In this document: positions 35,230 through 46,855 of the stretch, in pieces
Numbering within the stretch: the stretch's first letter is position 1
Layout: the number at the start of each line of letters is the position of its first letter
Source of the DNA: Moringa oleifera
Taxonomy: Eukaryota; Streptophyta; Magnoliopsida; Brassicales; Moringaceae
Direction of reading: 5' to 3'
Assembly (NCBI GenBank): GCA_021397835.1
Contig: JAJFZO010000191.1
Span: 5,895,001-5,959,000, forward strand
Length of the DNA: 64,000 nt
The notes under the pieces: model-generated
What the model saw: only the letters and a program-made list of their open reading frames with translations
Told to the model about the DNA's origin: nothing
The model's database searches: none
Position numbers and translations under genes: made by a program

Positions 35230-37519
35230 TCAACATCTCTTTTTCTTTGCTTTTTTGGGCAACCAAAGGGTCTTCTTAAAGGAATGGATGTATTAGATCT
35301 AATCTAGCTTGTAGCCATAAGTTATGGCCATTGCAAGGATTAATGATATAAGAATATCACCTAATATACCTCTCTTTATGATAGTATGGGTCGATATAAT
35401 CTTTGGAATTCTATTTTTGATAAAATATATCAGAAATAGCATGCATATAAGAGTCGCAACTACGATTTGATAAATCAACCATAAATTGATCTTCATTTGA
35501 CCTTACTTGGCACTTAATCTCCCACATTAAATAAGTACTTATTACATCTCAACTTATTATTATTTTTATAATAGTTTTTTATTTTTAGGCATAAGAGGCT
35601 TTCATGTCTTTGCATTTCTCTCTATCAAGTAGTCTCTAATCTGTTCTACCAATTAAAAAATAGGTTTATCTCTAGCCCTAACAATAAAAGTATTAAATGA
35701 CTCAAAAAAGTTATTCAATAATGTCTCAACTTAGCTCTACTAGAAAAAGCATGCATAGACTAGTATTTTAAAGGCAGGTTGGATGACCATTCATAAACCT
35801 TTATGTTCATTACCTTTATCTTTTCTATAGCATTCTTAAATTTCATATGAGTTGTGGCATTTGCAACGGTATACATTAAATCCTTAGAAGATTTACTGTT
35901 AAATAGCTTTTGAAAATTATCAAACAAATGATGAACATAAAACCTTATGTTAGCTTTAAGCATAAGCTCATGAAAGGTTGGAATAAGGCCTTACAAAATA
36001 AGAGAGAAGTAGTAAGTTAGTGTGGAAAAATATACAAGTGAAAAACATATCATAATAGACAACAAATTAAAGGAGTTTTACCTTTTTTTAGTCAAATATA
36101 AATGTCCAACAATACTCTCTAATAGATCTAATATCAAACAATAACAAAACCATTTCTAGTTATCTTTGGTTTCAGTATTAACAATTGCATAAGCATAGGA
36201 TAGGTATTGTTATTTGGATTTGTTTCGACAATAGCCATCAACTAATCTTGAACTCCACCTTTCAAATGATAGGCATCTAAATTGATGATAGGTCTGCATC
36301 CTTTCAAAAAAAAGCACACATAAACCCATTAGAACATTAGATTTGATATAGGAGTCAATCTGTCCCAGCTCAAAATCATTGAGCTATGAGGATTCTGCTG
36401 CTTAACCTCTTTATAGTAGTCTCTAAGTCGAGTATACTACTACCCTTCAGATCCATAAATCTCCAACATCGTAAACCATTTTATCTTTATAAAAATTGCT
36501 CTAGACACATCACATAATAGATTTGTCTCATTACTTACTACAATGTAGATATCCCAATTTTTGGATCCATCATAACTTATTAGCTTATCACAAAATGATC
36601 TATTACATGTATGAGTCGTACAATAGGTTTTCATATCAAATGACTTTGTTTGGCCAATTTATGAGACTAATAAGCTTTATTTGCAACCATCCATACACAC
36701 CACCCTAAGCTTTTAGACTCACTTTTAAAAAAACTTAACATTATAACTCCCTTTCATTTCATATTTTGTAACAACATCTCTTGCCTCATTTATGGACCTA
36801 AAAACCAAGCCCACCTTGAACTCTGGATTGGCCAAGTTAGTTTCTGTATTAAACTTAACCATCCTTATCATTACACCTAGAGTGTGTAGCTTATCAGAAT
36901 AACCAATATCAAAATAATCAAATTCAAGCCTACTGGTTTATCATCATTAGCCTTTAATTATACATAGGTATATTAGGATTGACACTATGCATAACATCTT
37001 CTACCATTTCAACATCATAATCACTATTTGAAAAATGCACATCATCATGCGTATCACTCTTACCTAACATCATCCCTATTTACGACCTTACCAGTGGAAA
37101 CTTGTGGTGCACTACTGTCATCATTCTCAACATGCACATTCTCATTAATAGGAACATGCTCTAGGACTTGTTCATTTAAGTTAGTACCACCTTGAGTTCC
37201 AATAGGTTCCTTTACATAAATATGTATATCCCTAGTAACTTTGAACATAATGCTTAACATTTCCACCATATATATTTCATTTTCTAATTCCTTCAACCAG
37301 TCTTCCATAGTCTTACCAAGAGTACTAGAAAAATCTCTTAACCACATGCCAAACTTTAGCCTCCTTTAATATGCCAACTAGTTCAATTATAGCAACTAAA
37401 TCACTATCAAGATCATCACAAATGGTCACTTGATCTAAACTATATTTCTTAGTTAGTTTGTCAACAAAGTAACCATTATGGTGCAGATGATAAATAGAGT
37501 GAAATGAAACCGTATTCAA
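35230..37519 (-). pseudogene. MURA-like MULE transposase, broken
   Basis: Blocks from N to C on the minus strand: MNTVSFHSIYHLHHNGYF and KYSLDQVTICDDLDSDLVAI (37519-37325, N-terminal domain); ELENEIYMVEMLSIM and DIHIYVKEP (37290-37210); NPEFKVGLVFRSINEARDVV (36835-36730); MKTYCTTHTCNRSF (36634-36590, zinc-binding DNA-binding region); GCRPIINLDAYHLKGG (36305-36250, first catalytic Asp block); YAYAIVNTETKDN; HHLFDNFQKLFNS, then YEWSSNLPLKYWS (35930-35750); and VDLSNRSCDSYMHAI, then DYIDPYYHKERYIR (35490-35360, SWIM zinc finger and following domain). Several stops and frameshifts interrupt it, and the second Asp block (SDRQKG type) was not recognised. It would cut and paste Mutator DNA if intact. 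Confidence 0.88.
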
Positions 37520-38339
37520 TGTTCAATCCTAAATGAGAAAAAACAAGACATGAGTGAACACATTTTCATATATATATATATGTATAATGCATATCACAAC
37601 ACGCATCAAGCACATGATACAAATTAGACAATAGCATAAAGTAACTAGTACTGATACTAACGCTGACAAACTGACCTAATTAATCTAACCTAACACAATT
37701 AACAACGAACATCAAAATTAAATATAAAATTGGGTTCAATTTTTACTATCCTTATATGCATCCCGAAGTAAGTGATAATTAAACCTATAACATACCCATA
37801 AGGGGAGCCTACATTGACAAAGTAAAAGATAGATTTGATGCCTTCGAGAAATGATTCCTTTCAACCTGAAATATCCCTAAATCTTATTACTTTATACCGA
37901 GGCACAAGATATAAGACATATAATCTAACAAAAAGCATCATTATATTCGATGTGCAATCTAACAAGAAGCAATATTGGTCAGAACCACTAATTTTTTCAA
38001 AGAAAACTAATTTTACGACTTTGAAGCCAACAAATCTTCGTATCATTAAAAAAAAAAAAGAACAATTTAATGACTCATAAAATCAAGAATCGTTTACTTG
38101 AAGAGAAGCTTCCACCGATGGATTATGCAAATATGAGGTTTGGTTCAAGCATGGGTGACACTATCTCTATCGGGAACAAAAAGAGAAAAAAACACTTAGA
38201 AAGTACTTTTACTTCGCTCATGTTGTTAAGTAGGTAACAATTTTTTTTTTTTAAACTCAAGTTTGCCCATCAGTGAACATCAACTTCCATTATCCGATGA
38301 AATCTTTTGTTAATAAAAGGTTTACTTTAGCCCAATATA

Positions 38340-38431
38340 GATGATTGAGACTTGTTTAGTCACTTTTTATACTTAGGGTTTGATTTGTTAATAGGGGTAA
38401 ATTTCAAGTTTTTTTTTTCGAACATTTACCC
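38340..38431 (-). repeat. MULE right terminal inverted repeat
   Basis: Ends CATTTACCC at 38431, the reverse complement of the left end. An extra internal GGGTAAATTTCAAG at 38395 repeats the tip. Confidence 0.75.
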
Positions 38432-38628
38432 TATAAATAATATAATTTTAAATTTTAATTAAAAATATAGATGTAATAAAATTTATAATTTAAAGTTATC
38501 ATAATAGATTATAATTAAAAAGTTTATAATTTGATAATATTAGATAATAATAAATTTTATTTAAAATATTTAAATCAATTTAAATATTATTTTAATACTA
38601 TAAGCTTCTATAATGTAAAAGGTGAATG

Positions 38629-39038
38629 TTATATAAAATCTCAAACTATGACCTATATTATCAAACAAACCTTATTATTTAAAAAGTGAAAAAATTGAAC
38701 TATAAACTATTAATTGGGATCAAATTGGATCTTGATTCAAATGATTTTAAAATATTATAAGTATTTTTGTAGTTAAAATGTTCAAAATATGACTTCAATA
38801 AATTTCACATACCATTTTGAATTTATTCTTAAAATTTGAACAATTTTTGATTCAGAAGTTAATTTTTATATATATTTTTAAAATCTTCATATTGTAAATT
38901 TTTTACATATGTAAAAAAAATCAAAATCCATTATATAAGCTCAATTTGATTCAAATTGATAGTTCAAGATCTCAATAATCACTTTTAAACAAAAAGGTTC
39001 ATTTGGTAACATAAGATATAGTTCAAATTCTATATAAT
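38629..39038. mobile_element. MITE-like element with about 43-bp inverted repeats
   Basis: The left end TTATATAAAATCTCAAACTA..ATTATCAAACAAACC matches the reverse complement of the right end TTATATAGAATTTGAACTAT..GTTACCAAATGAACC. Length is about 410 bp with no coding frame. Target duplication unresolved. Confidence 0.65.
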
Positions 39039-39584
39039 CTTTACCTTAATAGAAATCATCAATTAATAGTACTTTCAAAATTTTTATACCATACATACAT
39101 AACTTGTTTATCAATATTAGCGTATATAACCAAATTTTAATATGTTGCATTAAAATAAAAGAATTGATTCAATTATTAATGAAACACAAAGGATTACACT
39201 TATGATACACTTTTAATTCTTATTTCTTATAAATTTTAATCTTTTGATTAACGATAAGTTATAACATGATTCATCTTAAAGTATTAATTAAATTTTTATT
39301 ATTTTGACAGCCTTTATTTTAAAATATTTGAATTTAAGATCCCTCTAAACTAGTCAACTTCATTTGTTATATTTATTTAAATAATATTTTATCAAATATG
39401 TGAAGGTGATCTTTAATTATTTTTAAAAATTTTTATATTTTAAATTTTATAATTAATTAATAATTTAGTTACTTTTAAATTTGTATTTTAAAATTCTAAA
39501 TAATTTTATTAATAAAATGATTAATAAATTTGTATTTAATATGATAAAATAACCTCATAGATTGCATAGGTTCATAAATAGATG
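39039..39584. other. AT-rich spacer, no gene seen
   Basis: No open frame or recognisable element; lies between the MITE-like element and the right flanking repeat. Confidence 0.4.
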
Positions 39585-39860
39585 AATTCATGAATAATGC
39601 AATATAAGTCTAAGTACGTTCTAGCTTCACAAATTTTTTTTAAAAGCACTTGCTAAAACCATAATATTATTTTGATAAAATAAAATTATATAGTTATAAT
39701 TAAAATAGACAATATTTTGTAAGATATGGATATTTATTAATAACTTTGAGTATCAACATTAGTAGTCTTTAAAAGTCAATGTATCTAAATTTTGAAGGTA
39801 TGTTAGGCTTATCTTGAGTGTAAGCCTATCAACAAAGATGTAATATAAGTCCTAAACGTA
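39585..39860 (+). repeat. Direct repeat flanking the MULE, right copy
   Basis: Partner of 31541-31800. A partial further copy of its start (AATATAAGTCCTAAACG) follows at about 39841. Confidence 0.6.
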
Positions 39861-40490
39861 TTCTAACCTCATAAGATATTTTTAAAGCTAATTGATGAAA
39901 ATAGTCTAAAAAAATTCTCTCACCACAAAATTAACCTAACATTATTAAGTTAGATATTTTTAACCTTTTTTTCATAATGAAGACTGTATCACCCTCTTTT
40001 TTTGTGAATATGATCATGCCCTCACTTACATGTAAGGATAAAACCCTCTTTTGGTTTGACAGCAAAGTATAGACATGTACTATGCTATCATTCAACAAGT
40101 GATCATCCCTCACCTTTCTCTTCTTTTGTGTGCCAACCGTTGCAAATCCATTTCTTCCACTACAAATTACTTCCCTACCAAGTCTAAGGGGAACAATCTT
40201 ACTCTGCTACCTTAGATCTTTCATTTTTGTACACATTGTGAAATCGACTTGCATGCATTGACTAGAGGGATTTTCAGTGGCTTTTAGGCTTTGAATGATG
40301 GTATTCGATGGTGAAAATGATCAACCTAATAAAAAATAGGTAATGAGGATGGATCAATTCCTTCAAATTTCTTACCAAACATGTAGTGAATGATTCAACA
40401 GTTTTGATTCACCTTTTTTTTCCCCCCATTGATGGGTTCATAAGTTTCTCTTCAGTTTTCTTTTGTAAGGGTTGAGAGCAACGAAGATGA
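39861..40490. other. No gene seen
   Basis: Frames of 60 and 122 codons on the minus strand in and after this stretch have no recognised domain and follow T-rich tracts. Confidence 0.35.
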
Positions 40491-40495
40491 GGATC

Positions 40496-41370
40496 CAACC
40501 TTATAATTTTTAGGTTTGTTAAAAGTTTTTTTTTAATAATGTTTTTGTTTATGCATAAAAAGTGAAAACCTATGATACATTTTTTGGGTGTTTTAGTGTT
40601 GTATGAATATGTAGTAACTCTTAAAATTGAAATATGCAAATATATGTTAGTTCTACATATTTGGTTAGTCATTTTGATTATTGGCATGGATGTTGAATTA
40701 TATATCATGGTATTGATGTGTGTTTGATGATAATGAGTTTTAGTAAGCCAACCTACTATCTTTTTAGTTGATGTCATTGCCTATTTTCAGTAATTTGAAT
40801 TTATTGCATATGACATTGTTATATCATTGAGTCTTATTAATATAATGTAAAAAATATTGATACTGACTTTTTATAAGTAGCCCTATAATTTTTAAGCTTG
40901 TTTAAAGGTTATTTTTTGATAATATTTTTTTTCAAAGGTAGAAAGTGAAAAATCAGGACAATGGCTGGATCATTTTTTGTGTGTGTTCAAATGGATTTAT
41001 TTATGTCATTTTTTGGGTTCTACTTTGAACCTAACATGAAGAACTTTTTTTTTTTTTTAAAGAGATTTAGAGTTACATGAATATTCAGTAGCTCTTAAAT
41101 TGAAATATGTAGATGCATGTTGGCTCTATGCATATCTAGTTAGTCATTTGGAGTGATAGATATTTTTTTTGCATGGATAAAGAATTACGTGTGATGGTAG
41201 TGATGTGTGTTTAATGATAGTGAATTTTTTTGGACTAACCGATTATCACTTTAGTAAATTTCAGTTACTTATTTCGACTAATTTGAACGCTTTGTATATG
41301 ACATTGTCATATCATGGAGTCTTATTAATATGATATAAAAAATATTGATAGTGACTTTTTACAAGTTATA
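40496..41370 (+). repeat. Diverged tandem duplication, about 385- and 490-bp units
   Basis: Copy 1 (40496-40880) and copy 2 (40881-41370) share, in order, CCYTATAATTTTTARG, a GTAGYTCTTAAA(A)TTGAAATATG block, a TTGGTTAGTCATTT-like block, GATGTGTGTTTRATGAT and GAGTCTTATTAATAT.AT. Copy 2 has an extra insert of about 100 bp near 40950-41070. Confidence 0.8.
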
Positions 41371-42695
41371 GTTAATTAATATGTGCTAATAGTGAACTAT
41401 CATGTCATCATTGCGATTTGCACAAAAACAATAGTATAATGCACGTACAATGGTCACAGAGGTTGTCAGTGTATTAATGAATTTTTTTTTAATCATGCTA
41501 TAATATGAGTGATGATATTCTAGTATTGGCATCATTCAATAAAAAATAGGATGAGGATAGTTTGAACTACATATACTATGACACTACTTTCCAAAATAAA
41601 AGTGTATTGGTCCTAAGGAGTTGCACGTTTAAAACTTTATTAGAGAAAGTGAAATGAGTTTTAAATACTAACGGTATGAATTACGCAAATGATTTGGACG
41701 CCTTTTTTAATATTTGATGAAGTAAAATTGCAAACTAAATATTTTGGCTGTAGAGTAAATATTTTGTATATAGTGTTTTAGCAATAGGTTAAAATATTTT
41801 GTTGTATTTTATGCTACTATAATTATTTTGAGTCATGCACCATGCAACTATATCTATTTGCATTGGTCGAGCAATGTGCAAATATAAATGTTAATAAGAT
41901 AACAATATTTGTTCTATTGTCATAGTGATGAAATATTATCATAGTTCCGCAGTACAGGGAATAATTAATTTTGTTCATGATAGTGAGTTTAATTGCATCT
42001 AAAATATTATTTCCTATGTCGAAATAAATTAGCCAAGTCAATAGAAAATTTTTATCTTAAGTGAAAAAATTACGTGCTATACTTGAAGTAGTTGTTGTCT
42101 TTATTCAACGTGGTTTAAAAAGTTCTATATAAAAATAAAATCAACTAAAACAAAAATGAAAATGTGATACATTAAATAGATATGTTGTCAAATTTTTAAT
42201 ATAGGAAATGTTTACTGCAAATTCAATATTTATCGTCAGTTTTGTCAACAATAGCAACTCAAGTACAACTCAACAAACAATCAATATAGTTCAAATAAAT
42301 GTAGAATACATGTTATGTAACAAATGGCTGTACTTAAAAAACCCCTCTAAAAACAAAGTTTAACATGTCACAACTCAAGTAACGTCAACCGCGTTGGCAT
42401 GCATAGTAATAGTGATGCATTTTTGTATCTTCACAACATCTAACTTAATGAAATTTAATGATAGCCCTTAAATGATCAATTCAATAACAGAAGCACCAAA
42501 CAACTGTGCGATTGTTCTTGTTATCTTTGAAAAAAAAAATGAGTACTTTTCATTAATGAGATGCACGCATAAATCATTATTCACTGTTACATTTCACTAA
42601 TATGAATCTATAAATTACTATCAAATATTGATAAATAACTATTCTATATAAATCAATGTTGAACATAAAAATTCACCAACAACATACATATGGCA
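41371..42695. other. AT-rich, no gene seen
   Basis: No domain-bearing frame. The longest frame (72 codons, minus strand, 41823-42041) is unremarkable. Confidence 0.4.
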
Positions 42696-42805
42696 CACAT
42701 TTTAATTTCTTTAACATCCTAATAATATTATTCCACCAATTTCTTTAACCATCCTAACAATATTTCTCTGTCAATTTCTTAACCATCCTAACAATGTTCT
42801 TATGC
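42696..42805. repeat. Tandem repeat, about 40-bp unit, 3 copies
   Basis: Units are built on TTTCTTTAACCATCCTAACAATATT. The last two are nearest to each other. Confidence 0.6.
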
Positions 42806-43075
42806 ACAAAATCACTAACCATAGTTACAAATTGCTATCAAACTCTTTAACTCACTTTCAAACTTTCAAAAATCACTACTATCCAAAATTCCTTAATGAT
42901 CTCACTATACATATATATATCTAAGCTATACAAATTACTATGTAATGCATATATTGTTATGGTCAAATAAACAAAAAATATGAAAGCAAAAAAAATTAAT
43001 AATTTATATTAAAAGTAAAATCAATCTGTTATGGGACAAAATTATAACATAATTACCTTTATAAATAAAATTTAG

Positions 43076-43195
43076 CTCAAATCAACACAAAATAAGAAAA
43101 TAAATTAAAACAAAATAAGAAAACAAATTAGTACAAAATAAGGAAACAAATCAAAATAAACTAAGGAAACAAATCAATACAAAATAAGAAACAGA
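43076..43195. repeat. Tandem repeat, about 24-bp unit, about 5 copies
   Basis: Units like ACAAAATAAGRAAACAAATY with variable linkers. A-rich and probably slippage-prone. Confidence 0.65.
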
Positions 43196-44480
43196 ATAAC
43201 TATAAATTAAGATTAGAAAATATGAAGATCTTTTGATTTTCTTGACTAAATTTCCTTAATATTCATCTTACCTTCATCAAATATATCTTGATTTATCATT
43301 ACTTAATCATTTGATTACTCTATACTTATTAACTAATAAAGTTATTATATTATAAATTTTTTATTCACATCTTTAAATTTAAAAAAATTAAAAACTAAAA
43401 AATTTAAATTTCATTCAAATTCCTAATAATTATCTAATGCTTTAGATCATATACTACACAAATAATAAATATAAATTAATATTTTTTTAGTTTATATTTA
43501 ATTTTTTAAAAGAAGAGAGTGAATGGTTAAAAAATAAAAGAGATTTATTACTAATAGTGAATTTATAGTCATATTCATACACAGTGTAGAATGAGTATAT
43601 TAAATATTAAAGATAAATTATAAATTCACTCATATTTAAAATTTGAACTTTCTTCTCATTATACATGATTTTCTTTAAATATTCTTAAATAAAAAAAAAC
43701 TATAGCATATCAACAAATGAATAATCATTTAGTAATAGTACAAAAACAAATAACTTGTGATTACTAGAAAGAAAAAATAAAGAAAAAAAGATCTAATTAC
43801 CACAAACTTATGATCATGCAAAACAAATGTTAGATACCATAATAAAAACTTTAAATTTGATTAAAACATATATTTAAACCATATACCTTCTTGTATGGAG
43901 TAAAAACTGATGCAAACATTGAATGAGTCGAGTTGCATCTTCAATGAGACCTTCCAAATTTCAATCATATTTTACCATGTCTTCACAATGACAAAAAGAA
44001 ACACAAGTTTTGATGATGTGATGTTCTGCATGGATCTTTAATGGACTTCTCACAATGATCCCTTTTGTATAAATTCGTTCGATGTGATGAGTGGCTTTTC
44101 AAGATGGTTGGCGATAAGGTAAGGGAAACAAAGTCAGGTGAAGTTGGGAAGGTGAGAGTGACAACATGGGAGAGAGGGGAATGGTGAGAAAAGGAAAAGA
44201 AGGATGAGTTTAGGTCAAAAATGGGTACGATAAAAAATCGTTCGAAAATGAGTTTCGAGATTGATCGACAACAACGTGATGTGGAAAAATTGATTTCACT
44301 GGTGATGTAGCTTGAACCATAGAAGATCGAGAATGAAGAAGATAGAGGAATGGAAAGAAGAGGGAAAGGAATAAGGTTTGAGTGATAAGAAGAAGATTTT
44401 GGGGGGAACTTTAATTACGAAATTAAAGAAACCAATCATTGTAACCCTTCGGATCAAAGATTATAATCAATCAATGCCCA
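43196..44480. other. Mixed AT-rich spacer with a G/A-rich block
   Basis: 43950-44420 is distinctly richer in G than its surroundings (GAGAGTGACAACATGGG, GGAAAGAAGAGGG). On the minus strand it gives a CT-rich leader-like stretch and one ATG-started frame of about 35 codons, so it may be the promoter/leader end of a dead transposon or gene. No protein was recognised. Confidence 0.3.
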
Positions 44481-44581
44481 TTGATCGGGTATTGCACAAC
44501 TATAAGTATGCTTAAGATATAGAGAAAATTAAATCATTTATTTAGATATTGTTTGACATTATTTTATGTGTTTAGGGTAAA

Positions 44582-44626
<45 letters not shown>

Positions 44627-44750
44627 ATCGGGTATTGCACAACTATAAGTATGCTTAAGATATAGAGAAAATTAAATCATTTATTTAGAGATTGTTTGAC
44701 ATTATTTTATGTGTTTAGGGTAAAAACATATATATATATATATACTAGTG
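44481..44750 (+). repeat. 143-bp tandem duplication with (AT)n microsatellites
   Basis: The segment TTGATCGGGTATTGCACAAC through GTTTAGGGTAAAAAC starts at 44481 and again at 44624, differing at one base (TTTAGATATT against TTTAGAGATT). Each copy ends in an AT run: about 20 repeats at 44585-44623, and a shorter one near 44729-44745. The near identity shows a recent duplication, probably mediated by the AT run. Confidence 0.93.
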
Positions 44751-45397
44751 AGCATAAGTCATGTTTAAAAGTAACATATATAAAAAGGCTAAAAATGATT
44801 TTTACCCATATTTTTACACTACCTTCGATCATAATGTGACCTTGAAAAATAAAATTATGCAACAACTACTAAAAAATATTATTGTTTTTATAAAATAAAA
44901 ATGAATTTAAATTTATATTATTCATTTTGCTGTCAAATCTCTATATAATATGAAACATGAAAACAAGACCAAATAACTATCCATATAAATAATCTGAATT
45001 TATAATAATATATGATTCTGACGGCGAAATTCGTGTAACATCACCAAAGACCCATGTTGTGGACCCAAAACCAAAATTGTAACAACCAGAAGTTAAAAGA
45101 GCGGAAAACGTATAACCGACTTGAAAACGTACTTATAACATCAGTTGACGAGTACTGATGTTGTTTGACTCTTTGTAATTAGATTGACTTTTACCCAAAA
45201 GCCATGTTCCATGGATGTCGGTTTGGCCACAATCCCAATCTCTTTTGCTAGATCTTAAAACATGAAGTACATGATTGTTCCCAACAACTTAGATTAAGCC
45301 AACAAAACACTAATGCAATGGCTATTACATTATGAAACTAGCTGTGCCTTATTGGCTGCAATCTATGTCATTACAAACAACCTAAACATCTGTGGCT
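44751..45397. other. Intergenic; 3' side of the small membrane-protein gene
   Basis: AT-rich; no second exon with Cys/His pairs (as a RING finger would need) was seen on the minus strand. Confidence 0.4.
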
Positions 45398-45403
45398 TTT
45401 ATT
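45398..45403 (-). terminator. Poly(A) signal AATAAA for the 45.4-kb gene
   Basis: AATAAA on the minus strand, about 32 bases past the stop codon and in the right orientation. Short for a plant 3' UTR but plausible. Confidence 0.6.
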
Positions 45404-45434
45404 CATTACAGCCTGCTTAATCCACGCAGCTTAA

Positions 45435-45758
45435 TTATCTTAGCCACCATCTCTCTCGATCACGAGAACTAAAGGAACAGAACTTGAACACCAGAACAGA
45501 ACCGGACTGCCTGTACTCAGCTTCTTCAATGGCGTCTCTTACACTTAGCTCCTCGCTGATATCAGGCAAGCTGTGAAGGTAATTAGGGAGCACGGAGTAA
45601 CGAAGCAAGAAATCCCATGCCCATTTCAGGTGGGTAGCGATTGAAAGCACCTGATTCAGCATGTTTGATCGAGGGTGGAGTCTCCGGCAAACAGAGAAGC
45701 AGAAGACGAGAAGGAAGAGGAGAGCGAGAGCCGATATAGTAAGCGGCCAAGGGCTCAT
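45435..45758 (-). CDS. Small single-pass membrane protein, 107 residues (family not named)
   Basis: The frame opens at ATG 45758 (MSPWPLTISALALLF) and ends at TAA. Residues about 5-24 are one hydrophobic span (ISALALLFLLVFCFSVC), followed by basic residues (RRLHPR), so it is probably anchored at the N-terminus. Next come an amphipathic middle (SIATHLKWAWDFLLRYS) and an acidic segment (DISEELSVRDAIEEAEYRQS). The last 25 residues are rich in Ser, Arg and Trp. An in-frame TTG further upstream is not the start, because the TATA box leaves little room for it. The layout recalls the N-terminal half of short membrane-anchored plant RING-H2 proteins, but no RING follows. The coherent TATA, short leader and poly(A) signal argue for a real intronless gene. 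Confidence 0.7.
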   Translation of the reverse strand: MSPWPLTISALALLFLLVFCFSVCRRLHPRSNMLNQVLSIATHLKWAWDFLLRYSVLPNYLHSLPDISEELSVRDAIEEAEYRQSGSVLVFKFCSFSSRDRERWWLR

Positions 45759-45803
45759 TGTTGGTGACTTTTGCGCAGCGAAACTGGCCAAACAAGTTGT
45801 GTA

Positions 45804-45811
45804 TATTTATA
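45804..45811 (-). promoter_or_regulatory. TATA box (TATAAATA) of the small membrane-protein gene
   Basis: Within CTCTATAAATATACAC on the minus strand. Transcription would start about 30 bases on, near 45775-45780, leaving a leader of about 20 nt before the ATG at 45758. Confidence 0.65.
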
Positions 45812-45819
45812 GAGCTGCA

Positions 45820-46855
45820 CCGAGCCCCGGCTTATTTGATTGGATTTTATGGTCCATGCGCATGACATGAAGCCCTAAGTCCTCGTTAGATGTTATGGGC
45901 CCATACCCATACAAGGGATTGTTATGTGCACTTGTCACTGAATTAATTCAGTAGCTAGCTTGCTTCGAACATATAGCAGTCAGTTTTTGTGTTTTGTTTG
46001 ATATTTGTAATTTTCGTGAACTGGTCATACTCAATGTGCTCGGTCCGTGTTTGCTCCCACATTACTGTGCCATAAGCAATTTCAAAAATGATGAGGGTGA
46101 TGACAACTCTAAGGCAATAGCAATCATAAATTTATATATCTCCAAAGTAAAATAGTATCTATCAGAACATGATTTTTCATTGTCATATAAAATACAGAAT
46201 GATTAGAATTATAATATATCATTTTAGATATTACTTGCTTTTAAATATTCTTAATTATTATAGATTTTATTTTTAAAAAATATCTAAAAATAATTTTAAA
46301 ATAAATCTGTTATATTTAAAAAATTTGAAAACAAAAAGATAGCTATTTCGTACGAAATGCATGTATATAAATCATAATAAGCGCAAGTCACAAAATACAA
46401 ATATCTTGTACATTTACTTGATAAATATATCCATTATATTGTATGTACAATGTATCTAATAATTCAAGGCCTTCACCTTGCGAAAATGTGAAAAGCATGT
46501 GTTTTTTTTATTTTGCTTCTGGGTACAAAACCATCATCTAAAAAAGACATCATCTTCATAAGCAACCTTAGGAGGCTAATTTATTTTGTGATTGTGACTT
46601 TAAAATTAAAATGTATTTAAATATATTTTATGTATATGAACTTAGAGCTTGGAAATCGACCCTCAATCCAAAAGCATGTTTAAACTACATGTTTGGATCT
46701 GTTACAATGAATCCTTTGCAATCAAAGGCTTTAAAAAGAAAGTGAAGAACAAGAGGGTCCACTGAGAAAGCATCTATCTTTTAACTAGCATGATAGGATG
46801 GGGGATCAAGGACATCAATAACACATCAGGACATCCCAAAGACTGGGAAAGGACT
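45820..46855. other. Upstream region and AT-rich spacer, no gene seen
   Basis: Upstream DNA of the small gene, then AT-rich sequence. Near 46790-46870 it passes into retrotransposon-like sequence leading to the repeat array. Confidence 0.35.

Larger units (their letters stand above)
32622..38431 (-). mobile_element. Mutator-like element (MULE) with TIRs and 9-bp target duplication
   Basis: The left end GGGTAAATATTCAAAAAAAA and the reverse complement of the right end GGGTAAATGTTCGAAAAAAA start terminal inverted repeats that stay alignable for about 85-100 bp (shared CTATTAAC, TCAAAC and GTATAAAA blocks). The 9 bases outside each end are identical: TATAAATAA at 32613-32621 and 38432-38440. A 9-bp duplication is diagnostic of Mutator insertion. 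Length 5810 bp, in the size range of autonomous elements. The transposase lies on the minus strand (35230-37519, broken). A second frame at 33483 reads the other way from the left end. Confidence 0.93.

Noticed and set aside
40409..40777. Minus-strand frame of 122 codons
   Set aside because: Covers the first unit of a tandem duplication, is Lys/Ile/Thr-rich from A/T runs and is not kept in the second unit.
45435..45791. Longer 118-residue version of the small membrane protein
   Set aside because: It depends on a TTG start about 13 bases from the TATA box; the ATG at 45758 fits transcription start spacing.
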